The notes: generated from the sequence alone by a model not told the origin. A stretch of 64,000 nucleotides of DNA from Algicola sagamiensis DSM 14643 (GCF_000374485.1 NZ_KB894499.1:62001-126000), one strand, 5' to 3'. Counted from the stretch's first letter, positions 1 through 9,698 are shown. Numbers and translations: made by a program.

Positions 1-2812
1 AGTCTTCCTTACGCACTTGGATCACACCACCCAACTCTTCATTGAACAACACATGAAGCGGCTCTCCGGGGATATCTTTCAACTCAACCGCTACCCCACA
101 ATGCCCCGCAAAGGCCATTTCTGCCAAGGTTGTCCATAAGCCACCATCAGAACGGTCGTGATATGCAAGCAGTTTTTCATCCTGTACAAGCTGCTGCATC
201 GCGAGGAAAAAACTGTTGAGTAATTCTGGGCGAGATAAATCTGGTGACTCATTACCAAGTTGACGATATACCTGTGCGAGTGAAGAGCCACCCAAACGTG
301 ATTTTCCTTCCCCTAAATCAATCAATATAAGTTGTGTATCGCCTTGATCTGTTTTGAGCTGTGGAGTCACAGTCTTACGAATATCTTTGACACGACCAAA
401 CGCACTAATCACGAGCGACAAAGGCGAAGTCACATCTTTGGTTTGGTTCGATTCATCTTGCCAGGTTGTCTTCATCGACATTGAATCTTTACCAACTGGG
501 ATTGTCAGGCCAAGTGCAGGACAAAGTTCTTCACCAATGGCTTTCACAGCCTCATATAGTCCTGCATCTTCACCTGGGTGGCCTGCGGCAGCCATCCAGT
601 TTGCCGAGAGTTTGATCCTCGAAAAGTCACCAATGTTACTCCCTGCAATATTTGTGATGGCCTCAGCCACTGCCATTCTGGCAGAAGCACCATAATTGAT
701 GAGTGCAAGGGGTGTTCTTTCACCCATCGACATGGCTTCACCACGATATGAGTCATAACTTGCAGCAGTGACTGCACAATCTGCAACAGGCACCTGCCAA
801 GGCCCAACCATCTGATCACGATGAACAAGGCCAGTCACACTTCGGTCACCAATAGTGATTAAGAAAGTTTTTTCAGCAATGGTTGGTAAACGTAGCAAAC
901 GCTCGGCGGCTTCTTGGATTGGAATATCATTTAGTTTTAATGTTTCGCAAGAAGCATTTGTTGTCTTCACATTACGATGCATTTTCGGTGGTTTACCGAG
1001 CAAAACATCCAAAGAGAGATCGACCGGATTATTCTCGAAATGCGCATCGGAGACTTGAAGATGTTGTACTTCTGTCGCTTCACCTACGACAGCAAATGGT
1101 GCACGCTCACGTTCACATATTGCTTGAAATGTTTCAAATTGCTCCGGCCTAACAGCCATCACATATCGCTCTTGGGATTCGTTACACCAAATCTCATGTG
1201 GACTCATCCCTGGCTCATCATTTGGTACATTCCTCAGCTCAAACTGACCACCACGACCACCATCACTGACAAGCTCAGGGAAAGCATTCGATAAGCCTCC
1301 TGCGCCCACATCATGAATAAATTCAATTGGGTTATTCACGCCCATTTGCCAACAGCGATCAATAACCTCTTGGCAGCGGCGTTCCATTTCCGGGTTTTCT
1401 CGTTGAACAGATGCAAAATCGAGTGTTTCGTCTGATTCGCCAGATGCCATTGAAGATGCTGCACCTCCACCAAGGCCGATGTTCATCGCTGGCCCGCCCA
1501 ATACAATCAGCTTGGCACCCACAGAAACATGTTCTTTCGTCACATGTTCACGTTTGATATTTCCAAGCCCACCAGCAATCATGATTGGTTTATGATAACC
1601 ACGCACTTCAAACCCGTTATGGGAGGCAACCTGCTCTTCAAAGGTACGGAAATAACCAAGTAGATTCGGGCGACCAAACTCATTATTAAATGCCGCACCA
1701 CCAAGTGGTCCTTCTGTCATAATATCCAAAGCAGAAACAATTCGGTCTGGTTTACCAAAATCCTGTTCCCACGGTTGCTCAAATCCGGGGATCCTTAAGT
1801 TGGATACAGAAAAACCGACCAAGCCAGCTTTTGGTTTTGCACCAATACCCGTTGCGCCTTCATCACGAATTTCTCCACCAGAACCAGTTGCAGCACCAGG
1901 GAAAGGTGAAATCGCAGTTGGGTGGTTGTGCGTTTCGACTTTCATCAAAATGTCGATCATTTCATGATGGTAATTGAAAGTTCCTGAACCTGTCTCAGGA
2001 TAAAAGCGCCCAGCTTCACTTCCCGCCATGACTGCTGCATTATCTTTGTAAGCAGAAAGAACATGCTCCGATGCCACTTCATACGTGTTTTTAATCATTT
2101 TAAATAGTGACTTCGGCTGAGTATCACCATCAATTGTCCAATCTGCATTAAAGATCTTGTGACGGCAATGCTCGGAATTCGCCTGAGCAAACATGTACAA
2201 CTCAATATCATTGGGGTCACGTCCAATCGCATTGAAACGATCACATAAATAATCAATCTCATCTTCTGCGAGTGCTAGACCAAGCTGAATATTTGCAGTT
2301 TCCAGCGCTTGGCGACCTTCTGCCATTAGAGGTACAGATTGCATTGAACGGGGTTGTTCATGACGGAATAATTGCTTTGCATCTTCGAAATCATCCAATA
2401 CAACTTGCGTCATTTGATCATGGACCAATTGCTTTAGCTGTTTGATTTGTGGTGAGGATAAATCTTCAGATTGGATATAAAAAGCGATGCCACGTTCGAT
2501 ACGTTGGACTTTGGTCAGGTGACAGTTATGAAGGATATTTGTTGCTTTGGATGACCAGGGAGAGATGGTACCGGGCCGAGGGGTGACGAGATAAAGGGTT
2601 CCTTCTGGAGTGGCTGGTGGTTTGGAAGGCCCGTAGGTCAGTAATTTATCCAGCGTTTCCCGCTCCCTGTCATCCAGGGGGACCGATAACTCGGCAAAAT
2701 GGTAAAACTCAGCATATATTGTGGTTATAGGTATGCATTCTTCACGTGTTTGATCAAGCAGCTTTTGGACTGCAAACTCAGAAAGTGCTGGTGCACCACG
2801 TAGGATTAACAT
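1..2812 (-). CDS. purL: Phosphoribosylformylglycinamidine synthase (FGAM synthase), 3' end outside window
   Basis: Large-type PurL, the ATP- and glutamine-dependent enzyme converting FGAR to FGAM in purine synthesis. Reading leftward from the ATG at 2810-2812, the frame stays open to base 1, giving about 937 of the roughly 1290 residues usual for gammaproteobacterial PurL. It begins [13 protein letters not shown]. Further on are the ATP-binding first AIRS half ([11 protein letters not shown], then [14 protein letters not shown]), the hinge motif [18 protein letters not shown] and the second AIRS half with PVGKDSMSM. The C-terminal glutamine amidotransferase domain lies beyond the edge. It is divergent from mltF with a 117-base gap, a common gammaproteobacterial pairing. 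The frame is not broken within the window. Confidence 0.95.
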   Translation of the reverse strand, partial: MLILRGAPALSEFAVQKLLDQTREECIPITTIYAEFYHFAELSVPLDDRERETLDKLLTYGPSKPPATPEGTLYLVTPRPGTISPWSSKATNILHNCHLTKVQRIERGIAFYIQSEDLSSPQIKQLKQLVHDQMTQVVLDDFEDAKQLFRHEQPRSMQSVPLMAEGRQALETANIQLGLALAEDEIDYLCDRFNAIGRDPNDIELYMFAQANSEHCRHKIFNADWTIDGDTQPKSLFKMIKNTYEVASEHVLSAYKDNAAVMAGSEAGRFYPETGSGTFNYHHEMIDILMKVETHNHPTAISPFPGAATGSGGEIRDEGATGIGAKPKAGLVGFSVSNLRIPGFEQPWEQDFGKPDRIVSALDIMTEGPLGGAAFNNEFGRPNLLGYFRTFEEQVASHNGFEVRGYHKPIMIAGGLGNIKREHVTKEHVSVGAKLIVLGGPAMNIGLGGGAASSMASGESDETLDFASVQRENPEMERRCQEVIDRCWQMGVNNPIEFIHDVGAGGLSNAFPELVSDGGRGGQFELRNVPNDEPGMSPHEIWCNESQERYVMAVRPEQFETFQAICERERAPFAVVGEATEVQHLQVSDAHFENNPVDLSLDVLLGKPPKMHRNVKTTNASCETLKLNDIPIQEAAERLLRLPTIAEKTFLITIGDRSVTGLVHRDQMVGPWQVPVADCAVTAASYDSYRGEAMSMGERTPLALINYGASARMAVAEAITNIAGSNIGDFSRIKLSANWMAAAGHPGEDAGLYEAVKAIGEELCPALGLTIPVGKDSMSMKTTWQDESNQTKDVTSPLSLVISAFGRVKDIRKTVTPQLKTDQGDTQLILIDLGEGKSRLGGSSLAQVYRQLGNESPDLSRPELLNSFFLAMQQLVQDEKLLAYHDRSDGGLWTTLAEMAFAGHCGVAVELKDIPGEPLHVLFNEELGGVIQVRKED

Positions 2813-2929
2813 AGCTTATGAATTCCGTGTTGGTTTAGCTAGGTGTACAGAGGCCCTGTATTATAGAGTAATTTTTTTGATGAAAACAGATAGCATTTGG
2901 CCCCTTATTCAAAGGACTGACCTGTTCGC

Positions 2930-4486
2930 ATGAAATATCAACATGCCTTTCGGTTCATCATAACCGGAATACTTGGAGCCTGCCTTTGGGGGTGTGAAAA
3001 ATCCCCAGAAGTGTCGCATATCGAGAAAATAAAGAAAGCAAATAAAATCAGAGTCGGGACAGTGATTGGCCCAACAGCTTATTATATTGGGACAGATGGT
3101 CCCACAGGTTTTGAATTTGAGCTTGCGCAATCATTCTCAGAATACCTTGATGTCGACTTAGAAGTTGTCCCGAAATATAGCCTTGATGAACTTTTCCCTT
3201 TATTAGAACAAGGACAAGTGGATTTTCTTGCTTCCAGCCTCACAGTGACCAAAAACCGTGAAGCAGAATATCGATTCTCCCCCCCTTATTTATTCGTGAG
3301 TGAAAAATTGATCTATAAAAAAGGCGGTGAGCGCCCGAGAAATTTTTCAGAGGTCATGGGTACCATCGAAGTCATCGCTGGTAGCAGTCACCATGAACTC
3401 ATCGAGCAACAAAAAGTGTTCTACCCTGAAATTAAGTATTTTGCTAGACCCGACGTCACCAGCGAAGAAATCATGAGTGAAATCATTGAAGGCGAGGTTG
3501 AATATACGATTGTCGACTCAACGAACCTCGCTATCAATCGGCGCTTTTATCCTGACTTAAGCGTCGCTTTTACTGTTCAAAGCAAACAACCCATCGCTTG
3601 GATGTTACCAAAAAGCAATGACGATTCATTAATATCATTCTTAGTCGACTTTTTTGGAGAGCGATACATGGATGGATTTATCGAAAAGCTCAAAGAAAAG
3701 TACTTTGGTCATGTTCAACGATTCGATTACGTCGATACACATGTCTTTATTCGTGCTGTAGCCGACAAGTTACCTAAGTATGAAGCATGGTTTAAACAAT
3801 ATGCTCAGGAGCTGGATTGGCGGCTTATTGCAGCACAAGCCTATCAGGAGTCACATTGGGAACCTCACGCAAGATCCTTTACGGGTGTTCGCGGGATCAT
3901 GATGTTGACCAAACCCACTGCAAAAATGATGAAGGTCGTCAATCGACTTGACCCAGAGCAAAGTATTCAAGGCGGTGCTAAGTATTTGCGTCAACTCATT
4001 ACACGTATCCCTGAGCGTATTCCATATCCAGATAAACTCTGGTTCGCCCTCGCCGCTTATAATGTTGGGCTAGGACATTTAGAAGATGCCAGAGTCCTGA
4101 CAGAACGAGATGGTGCAAACCCGGACAATTGGGCGGATGTCAAAAAGCGTCTGCCACTTTTGCGTCATAAAAAATACTATAAAACGACCAAGTTTGGATA
4201 TGCCAGAGGTGAAGAGCCAGTCCATTATGTCGAAAATATTCGGCGCTACTACGACACATTAGTCTGGCTGGATCGTGAAGAAGAAAAACAATCCCGTTTG
4301 CAAGAGCAACGAGAAAAGCTGCAAGAAGAGCTTATCAATCAAGAGATCAACGAAGCGATCGCAAAAATGCTGGAAGCTGAAAAGCATATGGTTCATGATC
4401 TAGTACCAGACGATCCCCATACTCAAGAAGATGCTCAATCAAACACAGAGAGCTCAGTGCAAGAAGGTACCGCTCCCTCTCGGTAG
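2930..4486 (+). CDS. mltF: Membrane-bound lytic murein transglycosylase F
   Basis: Outer-membrane lipoprotein that cleaves peptidoglycan glycan strands, forming anhydromuropeptides. The 518-residue product has a lipoprotein signal with lipobox LWGC (acylated Cys22), a family 3 solute-binding-protein-like regulatory domain at about residues 38-265, and a C-terminal SLT lysozyme-like domain at about 285-430. The catalytic glutamate is Glu307 in YQESHWEP, followed by the family motif AAYNVGLGH. The highly charged tail past residue 450 (Glu/Gln-rich, probably helical) is variable in the family. It diverges from purL as in many gammaproteobacteria and meets the thioredoxin-like gene tail to tail. 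The order signal, SBP domain, SLT domain is diagnostic of MltF. Confidence 0.95.
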   Translation: MKYQHAFRFIITGILGACLWGCEKSPEVSHIEKIKKANKIRVGTVIGPTAYYIGTDGPTGFEFELAQSFSEYLDVDLEVVPKYSLDELFPLLEQGQVDFLASSLTVTKNREAEYRFSPPYLFVSEKLIYKKGGERPRNFSEVMGTIEVIAGSSHHELIEQQKVFYPEIKYFARPDVTSEEIMSEIIEGEVEYTIVDSTNLAINRRFYPDLSVAFTVQSKQPIAWMLPKSNDDSLISFLVDFFGERYMDGFIEKLKEKYFGHVQRFDYVDTHVFIRAVADKLPKYEAWFKQYAQELDWRLIAAQAYQESHWEPHARSFTGVRGIMMLTKPTAKMMKVVNRLDPEQSIQGGAKYLRQLITRIPERIPYPDKLWFALAAYNVGLGHLEDARVLTERDGANPDNWADVKKRLPLLRHKKYYKTTKFGYARGEEPVHYVENIRRYYDTLVWLDREEEKQSRLQEQREKLQEELINQEINEAIAKMLEAEKHMVHDLVPDDPHTQEDAQSNTESSVQEGTAPSR

Positions 4487-4501
4487 CCAGTACTTTAATG
4501 A

Positions 4502-5017
4502 TTAATCTGCTTTTTGTGTTGCTTGAAATTGTTGTAATTTATCTTGAAAGAAGTTGGCAAAAATCAGCATTTTTTTCTCAGAATAAGATTTACCTTCTTC
4601 TAAGATCCCAGTATTTTTCGAGATAACCAATCTTCCTTGTTTATCCATCACAAAGAAGTGCGGTACACCTTTTATTTTTGGGAACTGCGATAGAAACGCC
4701 TCATTTTTATTTTCTTCACTATAATTAATTTTCACGATTTCGAAGGTGTCATTCATCGCTTTGGCGACTTTTTTATTTTCAACAATAAAAGCGCTTATCC
4801 GACGACACCAACCACACCACTCTCCACCAACAATGAGTAATACAAACTTGTTTTCTTTCTTGGCAATCTCAACAGCAGTATGCAGATCCTTGACCGCATC
4901 CCGGCTCGGATCGTACTTTTTTGCGTAATCAGCCGTAGATGCAACAGCCGAATTCAATCCTGCAAGCAAGAAAACACTCAGTAGTAATAATTGAGGCAAA
5001 ACTTTCTGAACAGTCAT
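4502..5017 (-). CDS. Secreted thioredoxin-fold protein (WCGWC)
   Basis: A 171-residue exported thioredoxin-like protein. Residues 1-26 form a signal peptide ending AVAS. The mature part has the redox motif WCGWC followed by RR and the cis-proline segment GVPHFFV. Family knowledge of DUF255/thioredoxin_7-like proteins suggests a periplasmic disulfide reductase or chaperone, but the substrate is not evident. It converges with mltF, and its only upstream neighbour is the divergent epimerase, so it is probably monocistronic. It is not DsbA or DsbE: the active site is CGWC rather than CPHC or CPxC, and there is no membrane anchor beyond the signal peptide. Confidence 0.75.
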   Translation of the reverse strand: MTVQKVLPQLLLLSVFLLAGLNSAVASTADYAKKYDPSRDAVKDLHTAVEIAKKENKFVLLIVGGEWCGWCRRISAFIVENKKVAKAMNDTFEIVKINYSEENKNEAFLSQFPKIKGVPHFFVMDKQGRLVISKNTGILEEGKSYSEKKMLIFANFFQDKLQQFQATQKAD

Positions 5018-5145
5018 CGCGCTTCCTCATACACTTGTTTGAAAGATAATCACCTTAACGGAAATAAGCAGGAAGTGCCAGCTTTGTCACCTATCAAGTG
5101 ATTGAGTTTATCGCAACCCTTTCTGTAGCGCCTTCCTCGTCGGGC

Positions 5146-5172
5146 TTGACAGGATTGCATACAATATACAAT
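5146..5172 (+). promoter_or_regulatory. Putative promoter and GntR/FCD operator for the epimerase operon
   Basis: TTGACA at 5146-5151 and TACAAT at 5167-5172 form a sigma-70-like promoter with a 15-base spacer (short). Inside the spacer lies ATTGCATACAAT (5154-5165), one base off the palindromic core TTGTATACAA typical of many FCD-class GntR regulators. The regulator encoded two genes downstream would be the natural ligand-responsive repressor. The promoter and operator are inferred from sequence only. Confidence 0.4.
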
Positions 5173-5230
5173 GATTGTTTTTGATTTTGAGACACCTCGA
5201 TCATAATGCTCAACTGAGAAGGAAGAATAA

Positions 5231-6232
5231 ATGCGCGAAGGTACTTTTTTCTGCATTGATGCCCATACTTGTGGCAATCCACTTCGACTCGTCACAGGTG
5301 GATACCCCGCTTTGAAGGGAGAAACTATGAGTGAAAAGCGTCAAGATTTTATCAAAAACCATGACTGGATCCGTCACGCATTGATGTTTGAACCACGCGG
5401 ACACGCGATGATGTCCGGGGCTATCCTTTACCCACCGCACCGAGAGGACAGTGATGCTTCCATTCTTTTTATTGAAACTTCGGGCTGCTTGCCTATGTGT
5501 GGTCATGGGACGATTGGTTGCGTCACTGCTGCACTGGAACATGGACACCTCAAACCGCGTACTCCCGGCCATCTAAAACTGGATGTGCCCGCTGGCCAAA
5601 TTCAGATCGAATACCAACAAGAGGGTGAAAAGATCCGAAAAGTCCGGATCTTCAATGTTGCCAGTTATCTGGCACATGAAAACGTTGTGATTCATTGTCC
5701 GACGCTTGGAGAATTGACGATTGATATCGCTTACGGTGGAAATTTTTACGCCATCATCGACCCACAAAAAAACTATTCTGGACTAGAGCACTTTACAGCC
5801 TCTCAACTTATTATGATGAGTCCAACGATTCGGGAACTTGCGAATGAGGCAGTCTCTTGTATTCACCCGGATGATCCCACTGTGCATAGTGTTTCCCATG
5901 TTTTGTGGGCAGGAAAGCCGCAAACACAGGGCGCCGATGCCAAAAATGCCGTCTTTTATGGCGAATACGCGATTGACCGCTCCCCTTGTGGCACTGGGAC
6001 GAGCGCAAGAATGGCTCAGCTTGCTGCGAAAGGAAAACTTAGCCCAGGAGAGACCTTTGTCCATGAAAGCATTATTGGCAGTCTGTTCGAAGGACGGGTA
6101 GAAAGCACGACACGTGTTGGAGAGAAGACTGCAATTATGCCCAGTATCCAAGGCTGGGCAAAAGTCATCGGAATCAATACGATTTTTGTTGATAGCGATG
6201 ATCCATTTGCACATGGCTTTGAGGTTCGCTAA
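5231..6232 (+). CDS. 4-hydroxyproline 2-epimerase (proline racemase family)
   Basis: A 333-residue proline-racemase-family enzyme. Both catalytic cysteines are present: Cys90 in MCGHGTIG and Cys253 in SPCGTGTSA. The two-thiol arrangement separates epimerases/racemases from the Thr-containing dehydratases of this family. The opening CIDAHTCGNPLRLV is typical of 4-hydroxyproline 2-epimerases, which interconvert trans-4-hydroxy-L-proline and cis-4-hydroxy-D-proline in the cytoplasm. AGAAGG lies just upstream of the ATG. A GntR regulator follows after 32 bases, suggesting an autoregulated catabolic operon. The other hydroxyproline pathway genes (oxidase, deaminase, aldehyde dehydrogenase) are not in the window. 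Proline racemase is the alternative; substrate cannot be settled from sequence. Confidence 0.85.
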   Translation: MREGTFFCIDAHTCGNPLRLVTGGYPALKGETMSEKRQDFIKNHDWIRHALMFEPRGHAMMSGAILYPPHREDSDASILFIETSGCLPMCGHGTIGCVTAALEHGHLKPRTPGHLKLDVPAGQIQIEYQQEGEKIRKVRIFNVASYLAHENVVIHCPTLGELTIDIAYGGNFYAIIDPQKNYSGLEHFTASQLIMMSPTIRELANEAVSCIHPDDPTVHSVSHVLWAGKPQTQGADAKNAVFYGEYAIDRSPCGTGTSARMAQLAAKGKLSPGETFVHESIIGSLFEGRVESTTRVGEKTAIMPSIQGWAKVIGINTIFVDSDDPFAHGFEVR

Positions 6233-6264
6233 ATTTAAGCGCAAATATTTTTGGGGACAGACCC

Positions 6265-6921
6265 ATGAGCACTGCTTTTAAAACACGAACTCAGCTTGTT
6301 GCAGAAGCGTTGAGAGAACAAATTCTAAGTGGTGCTATCTCCGCAGGAGAGCCACTCCGTCAGGATGCGATTGCCAAATCATTCAATGTCAGCCGTATCC
6401 CCGTTCGTGAGGCATTGCTACAACTCGAAGCCCAAGGACTTGTCCATTTCGAGCCGCATAAGGGTGCGATTGCAACCGAGCTATCTATTCGTGATATCAG
6501 TGAATTGTTCTCCTTAAGAGCATTACTGGAGGGTGAAATTCTCGGCCTTGCCATTGATCAGATGAACTCCGAAACCCTGATAAAAGCCAAAAACATCTGC
6601 AAAGAGTACCATGAGGTGCTTCAAGATGACGAACAAGTCGAACGCTGGAGCCGACTCAACCAAAAATTCCATGCGACACTGTATACCCCTGCTGATCAAC
6701 CGCTTACCATGCAGCTGATTGACTCACTCAATACAAAATGTGATCGCTACATCCGCCTACAATTACTCCTTACAGATGGTATAGAAAAGGCAGAGCAAGA
6801 ACATGAATATCTATTGAATTTATGTCAAGAAGGGAAAAAGCAAGAAGCGGTTCAATTTCTTCAGTCACATATTCTCGAGGCTGGTCAAGCAATCCGCAAT
6901 AGACTGGCTAACATGTTGTAA
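6265..6921 (+). CDS. GntR-family transcriptional regulator, FCD subfamily
   Basis: A 218-residue regulator with an N-terminal winged helix-turn-helix at about residues 10-70 (VAEALREQILSG, FNVSRIPVREAL, motif GLVHFEPHKGA) and a C-terminal all-helical FCD ligand-binding domain at about 75-215. FCD proteins usually respond to small carboxylates or amino-acid derivatives. Its place 32 bases after the epimerase, in the same direction, suggests control of hydroxyproline/proline use and of its own operon, probably through the palindrome near 5160. The ATG is preceded by a GGGGA stretch. The effector is not deducible. Confidence 0.85.
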   Translation: MSTAFKTRTQLVAEALREQILSGAISAGEPLRQDAIAKSFNVSRIPVREALLQLEAQGLVHFEPHKGAIATELSIRDISELFSLRALLEGEILGLAIDQMNSETLIKAKNICKEYHEVLQDDEQVERWSRLNQKFHATLYTPADQPLTMQLIDSLNTKCDRYIRLQLLLTDGIEKAEQEHEYLLNLCQEGKKQEAVQFLQSHILEAGQAIRNRLANML

Positions 6922-7016
6922 CAAAATGCAAGCAGATTAGAGTAGGTATTTTACAAGGAAAACAAGTCAACCATGCTGTAATCAATGATAAAACATGGGG
7001 CAATGTTTCATCTCAC

Positions 7017-7103
7017 GAACAAGTTGGATGACACAGAGAAAAAAGCAAAGGCTTCGACGCTCCCAAACATCGAAGCCTCTGAGTCAAGTCATCCAGCTTG
7101 TTC
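7017..7103. repeat. Nested inverted repeat (long intergenic hairpin) in the 314-base gap 6922-7235
   Basis: The gap 6922-7235 after the GntR gene contains no convincing gene. Its centre carries an 87-base foldback: outer arms GAACAAGTTGGATGAC (7017-7032) and GTCATCCAGCTTGTTC (7088-7103), 15 of 16 pairing plus one G-U, and inner arms AGGCTTCGA (7049-7057) and TCGAAGCCT (7070-7078) around a 12-base loop. CAGAG (7034-7038) can also pair with CTCTG (7077-7081). No U-tract follows on either strand, so it is not a standard intrinsic terminator. It could be an RNA structure, a dispersed palindromic element or a small mobile-element remnant. Confidence 0.7.
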
Positions 7104-7235
7104 TGATTCTTAATAAATGCCGCAGTGGCAGTTGGGCATCAGATGACTGGGATCGCATTATAGACATATTACCTGAACTGAACCTGAACAAAACCAAAAA
7201 ATTTACATAATTTTACTCTTTTTGGAATTTTTCTT

Positions 7236-8318
7236 TCACTTAAGTTGCGACCACCAGCGCGTAAATGTTTGAGTTTCATCTAAATAAATGGCTTCTCCAA
7301 CCATAGGGGTAATTAACGTCTCTCCAGCCTCATTTGCCAGCGTTTCAATACGATCGAGTGGTTCGTACCAAGCATGAAATGCTAAATCAAATGTTCCGTT
7401 ATGTGCAGGTAACATACGTTTACCTTTTACATCAATATGTGCCTGTAAACTTTCCTCAGGTGCCATATGCACCTCAGCCCAATCTTTATCGTAGGCCCCT
7501 GTTTCAATGATACTCACATCGAATGGTCCAAATTTTTTACCAATTTTTCGAAAGCCATCAAAATATCCAGAATCACCACTATAAAATATTTTTTCCTCAC
7601 CATGAATCATGACCCATGAGCACCACAATGTTGCATTACTATCTGTCAGACTCCGACCAGAAAAATGCTGAGCCGGTGTTGAAACCAGTTCTAATGAGCC
7701 AGCTTGATGCGTTTGCCACCAATCCATTTCAACGATTTGCTCTACTGCGACACCCCATTCCACCAATGTCTCGCCAATACCAAGTGGTACATAAAAGTGT
7801 TTTGTTTTTGCCTTTAATACAGCAATTGCCCCTTTATCCAAATGATCATAATGATTGTGGGAAATCAAAACACCTTCAATCTCAGGTAATTCCTCGATAG
7901 AGATTGGTGTCGGGTGAAACCGTTTAGGACCCATAAACTGAACAGGTGAGGCATATTCTGAGAAGACCGGATCAATTAACCAAAACTTCCCAGATATTTT
8001 TAAAAGATAGGATGAATGACCCAGCCGAAACAAAACTGTTCGTTGATCAGGAAGTTGATAGAGTATTTTTCTTGTGAGTGTTTGAACAGGGATCGTCTGT
8101 GTCGGCTGAGAATCAACCCGTTTTTCAGTCAGTAATCGTTTGATGTAGCCAGGAAGTTTGCTGAGTCCCATACTTTCCAGTGGTTTTGTATTCTGAAATT
8201 GACCTTCATGAAATTGTGGCGACTGCGTAATACGTTGAGAGAATGGCTTTGTTGTACAAGATAACATCATGACTCCTAGTAAACTCATCAGGGTTAAGAA
8301 AATCGATTTCTTAGACAT
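7236..8318 (-). CDS. Metallo-beta-lactamase-fold lipoprotein, RomA/NAPE-PLD-like
   Basis: A 360-residue MBL-fold hydrolase with a lipoprotein signal (lipobox MLSC, acylated Cys21), so membrane-anchored. Zinc ligands are seen in HNHYDHLD, with later conserved segments SGDSGYFDGF and PAHNGTFDLAFHAWYEPLDR. This C-terminal pattern is that of the RomA/UlaG/NAPE-PLD-like branch, whose bacterial members are mostly uncharacterised phosphodiesterases or lactonases. It diverges from a TetR gene with a palindrome-rich 108-base spacer, the usual arrangement for a TetR-repressed effector. A role in lipid or envelope modification is possible but unproven. Confidence 0.8.
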   Translation of the reverse strand: MSKKSIFLTLMSLLGVMMLSCTTKPFSQRITQSPQFHEGQFQNTKPLESMGLSKLPGYIKRLLTEKRVDSQPTQTIPVQTLTRKILYQLPDQRTVLFRLGHSSYLLKISGKFWLIDPVFSEYASPVQFMGPKRFHPTPISIEELPEIEGVLISHNHYDHLDKGAIAVLKAKTKHFYVPLGIGETLVEWGVAVEQIVEMDWWQTHQAGSLELVSTPAQHFSGRSLTDSNATLWCSWVMIHGEEKIFYSGDSGYFDGFRKIGKKFGPFDVSIIETGAYDKDWAEVHMAPEESLQAHIDVKGKRMLPAHNGTFDLAFHAWYEPLDRIETLANEAGETLITPMVGEAIYLDETQTFTRWWSQLK

Positions 8319-8334
8319 ATTAGTAACACCTATA

Positions 8335-8378
8335 AAACTACACTGTGTAGTTTACTTAAAGAGTGTGAAAAGTAAACT
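8335..8378. promoter_or_regulatory. Overlapping palindromes, probable TetR operator
   Basis: AAACTACAC-T-GTGTAGTTT (8335-8353) is a perfect 19-base palindrome. It shares bases with a second inverted repeat, AGTTTACTT (8349-8357) and AAGTAAACT (8370-8378). Both lie between the divergent MBL-fold gene and the TetR gene, close to the MBL start, where a TetR dimer pair would block both promoters. Confidence 0.65.
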
Positions 8379-8426
8379 CATTCGTGTAATATTGTGAAAT
8401 ATTCCCCAACAACATCATGAAAGACT

Positions 8427-9038
8427 TTGGAAAATTTATCCCCTCGACAGCAACAAAAAAGAGCGTCCATTCTTCAAGCAGCCATCATGGAGTTCCGTGA
8501 GCATGGTTTTCAATCCACCAGCATGGATCAAGTTGCGTTATCTGCGAAAGCCTCCAAACGAACGGTTTACAATTATTTCCCGAGTAAAGACGCCCTATTT
8601 GATGCTATCTTGCGAGAAATGTTTTACCTCATCAAAACTTCCATCTTGATTACGTATGATCCAAAGCAATCTCTAAAGCAACAGCTTACAAACATTGCCC
8701 AACAGGAAGTTGCGCTACTTGGTTCCGATGCATTTTTGTCTCTTGCCAGGATCACCATGGCAGAAGCAATCACGCAACCCGATCGTGTCGCTGCAATCAT
8801 GGCTGAAGTCAATGCGCTCGATAGCAACTTCGTTACCTGGCTCAAAGCTGCACACAGTGATCATAGAATGACCATCAACGACATTGAATTTGCAGCAGAA
8901 CAATTCATTACTCTACTCAAATCTTTTAGCTTTTGGCCACCATTGTTACTGAATCAACCCACTCCAACAAAAGCGGAATTGAACAATAAGATCAGTAGCG
9001 TAGTCGACATGTTTTTAAATTACTATACACGAGTGTGA
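8427..9038 (+). CDS. TetR/AcrR-family transcriptional repressor
   Basis: A 203-residue TetR protein. The N-terminal DNA-binding domain (residues 8-55) shows RASILQAAIMEFREHGF, then TSMDQVALSAKASKRTVYNYFPSKDALFDAIL, a canonical TetR helix-turn-helix. The remainder resembles the C-terminal dimerisation/ligand domain of AcrR-like repressors. The start is TTG at 8427: the upstream frame is closed by a stop at 8418, and no ATG precedes the conserved helix 1. It is divergent from the MBL-fold lipoprotein and is followed 3 bases later by the start of the broken MORN/YwqK-like gene. It probably represses the divergent gene and itself. Confidence 0.85.
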   Translation: MENLSPRQQQKRASILQAAIMEFREHGFQSTSMDQVALSAKASKRTVYNYFPSKDALFDAILREMFYLIKTSILITYDPKQSLKQQLTNIAQQEVALLGSDAFLSLARITMAEAITQPDRVAAIMAEVNALDSNFVTWLKAAHSDHRMTINDIEFAAEQFITLLKSFSFWPPLLLNQPTPTKAELNNKISSVVDMFLNYYTRV

Positions 9039-9041
9039 TCA

Positions 9042-9698
9042 ATGCAATATCAATCCGATATACCATACGATGCAGTTGCATCTCCAAGGTAAAAAACTTC
9101 TGTAGGGGATGAAATCGCTGAATATACACAAAACGGACAACTTGTTGGAAAACGCTTGTATTCTGGTGGCTACCTGATCCAGGAAACTCCTTTCTCAAAT
9201 GGACTGAAACATGGCCGGGTTTATCAATGGTGGGACTGTACCAATCAGCTATCATCCTGCGAACCCTATGAAAATGGATTACCACATGGAACAAATTATC
9301 AATGGGGTGACGAAGGAGTACTTCTTGGTACATATCAAATGGAACACGGTACAGGACTCGATATTTGGCGACAACGAGATGACCATGGGGAAATTTATAT
9401 TTCGGAGCTTTTACCATTAAAGGAAGGCAAAATTCATGGTGTCGTCCAGTGGTTTTTTGAGAATCAAATAAATGTATTTATTGAGCGATATTTTTACGAA
9501 GGAACGCTTCATGGCATTGAGCGGGAATGGGATGAAGATGGGTTACTGAGTAATGGATTTCCCAAATTTTTCCTTTCTGGAAAAGAGGTATCGAAACCAG
9601 AATATCAGAGGGCGAGCGAGCAAGATCCAACACTTCCTCGCTACCACCCATCAAATAATCGATGCTACCGCACACTGCCGAAGAATATTGTACCGTGA
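9042..9698 (+). pseudogene. YwqK/MORN-repeat-like protein gene with an in-frame stop at codon 17
   Basis: An ATG at 9042, three bases after the TetR stop, opens a frame MQYQSDIPYDAVASPR that hits TAA at 9090-9092. The same frame then continues without interruption to 9698 (KTSVGDEIAEYTQNGQLVGK and onward). The body has repeated blocks of the type hydrophobic-x-GxxHG (for example GLKHGRVYQW, GLPHGTNYQW, GTLHGIEREW), as in YwqK/MORN-type repeat proteins. Between the stop and 9156 there is no ATG or GTG in frame; the first usable start is TTG at 9156 with a poor ribosome site. Either the gene is nonsense-mutated, it is translated as a shorter product, or there is a sequence error. Function unknown. 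Confidence 0.6.

Noticed and set aside
6995-7210. 71-codon frame across the nested hairpin
   Set aside because: It is read through the inverted repeat and its translation is low-complexity basic sequence unlike any protein.
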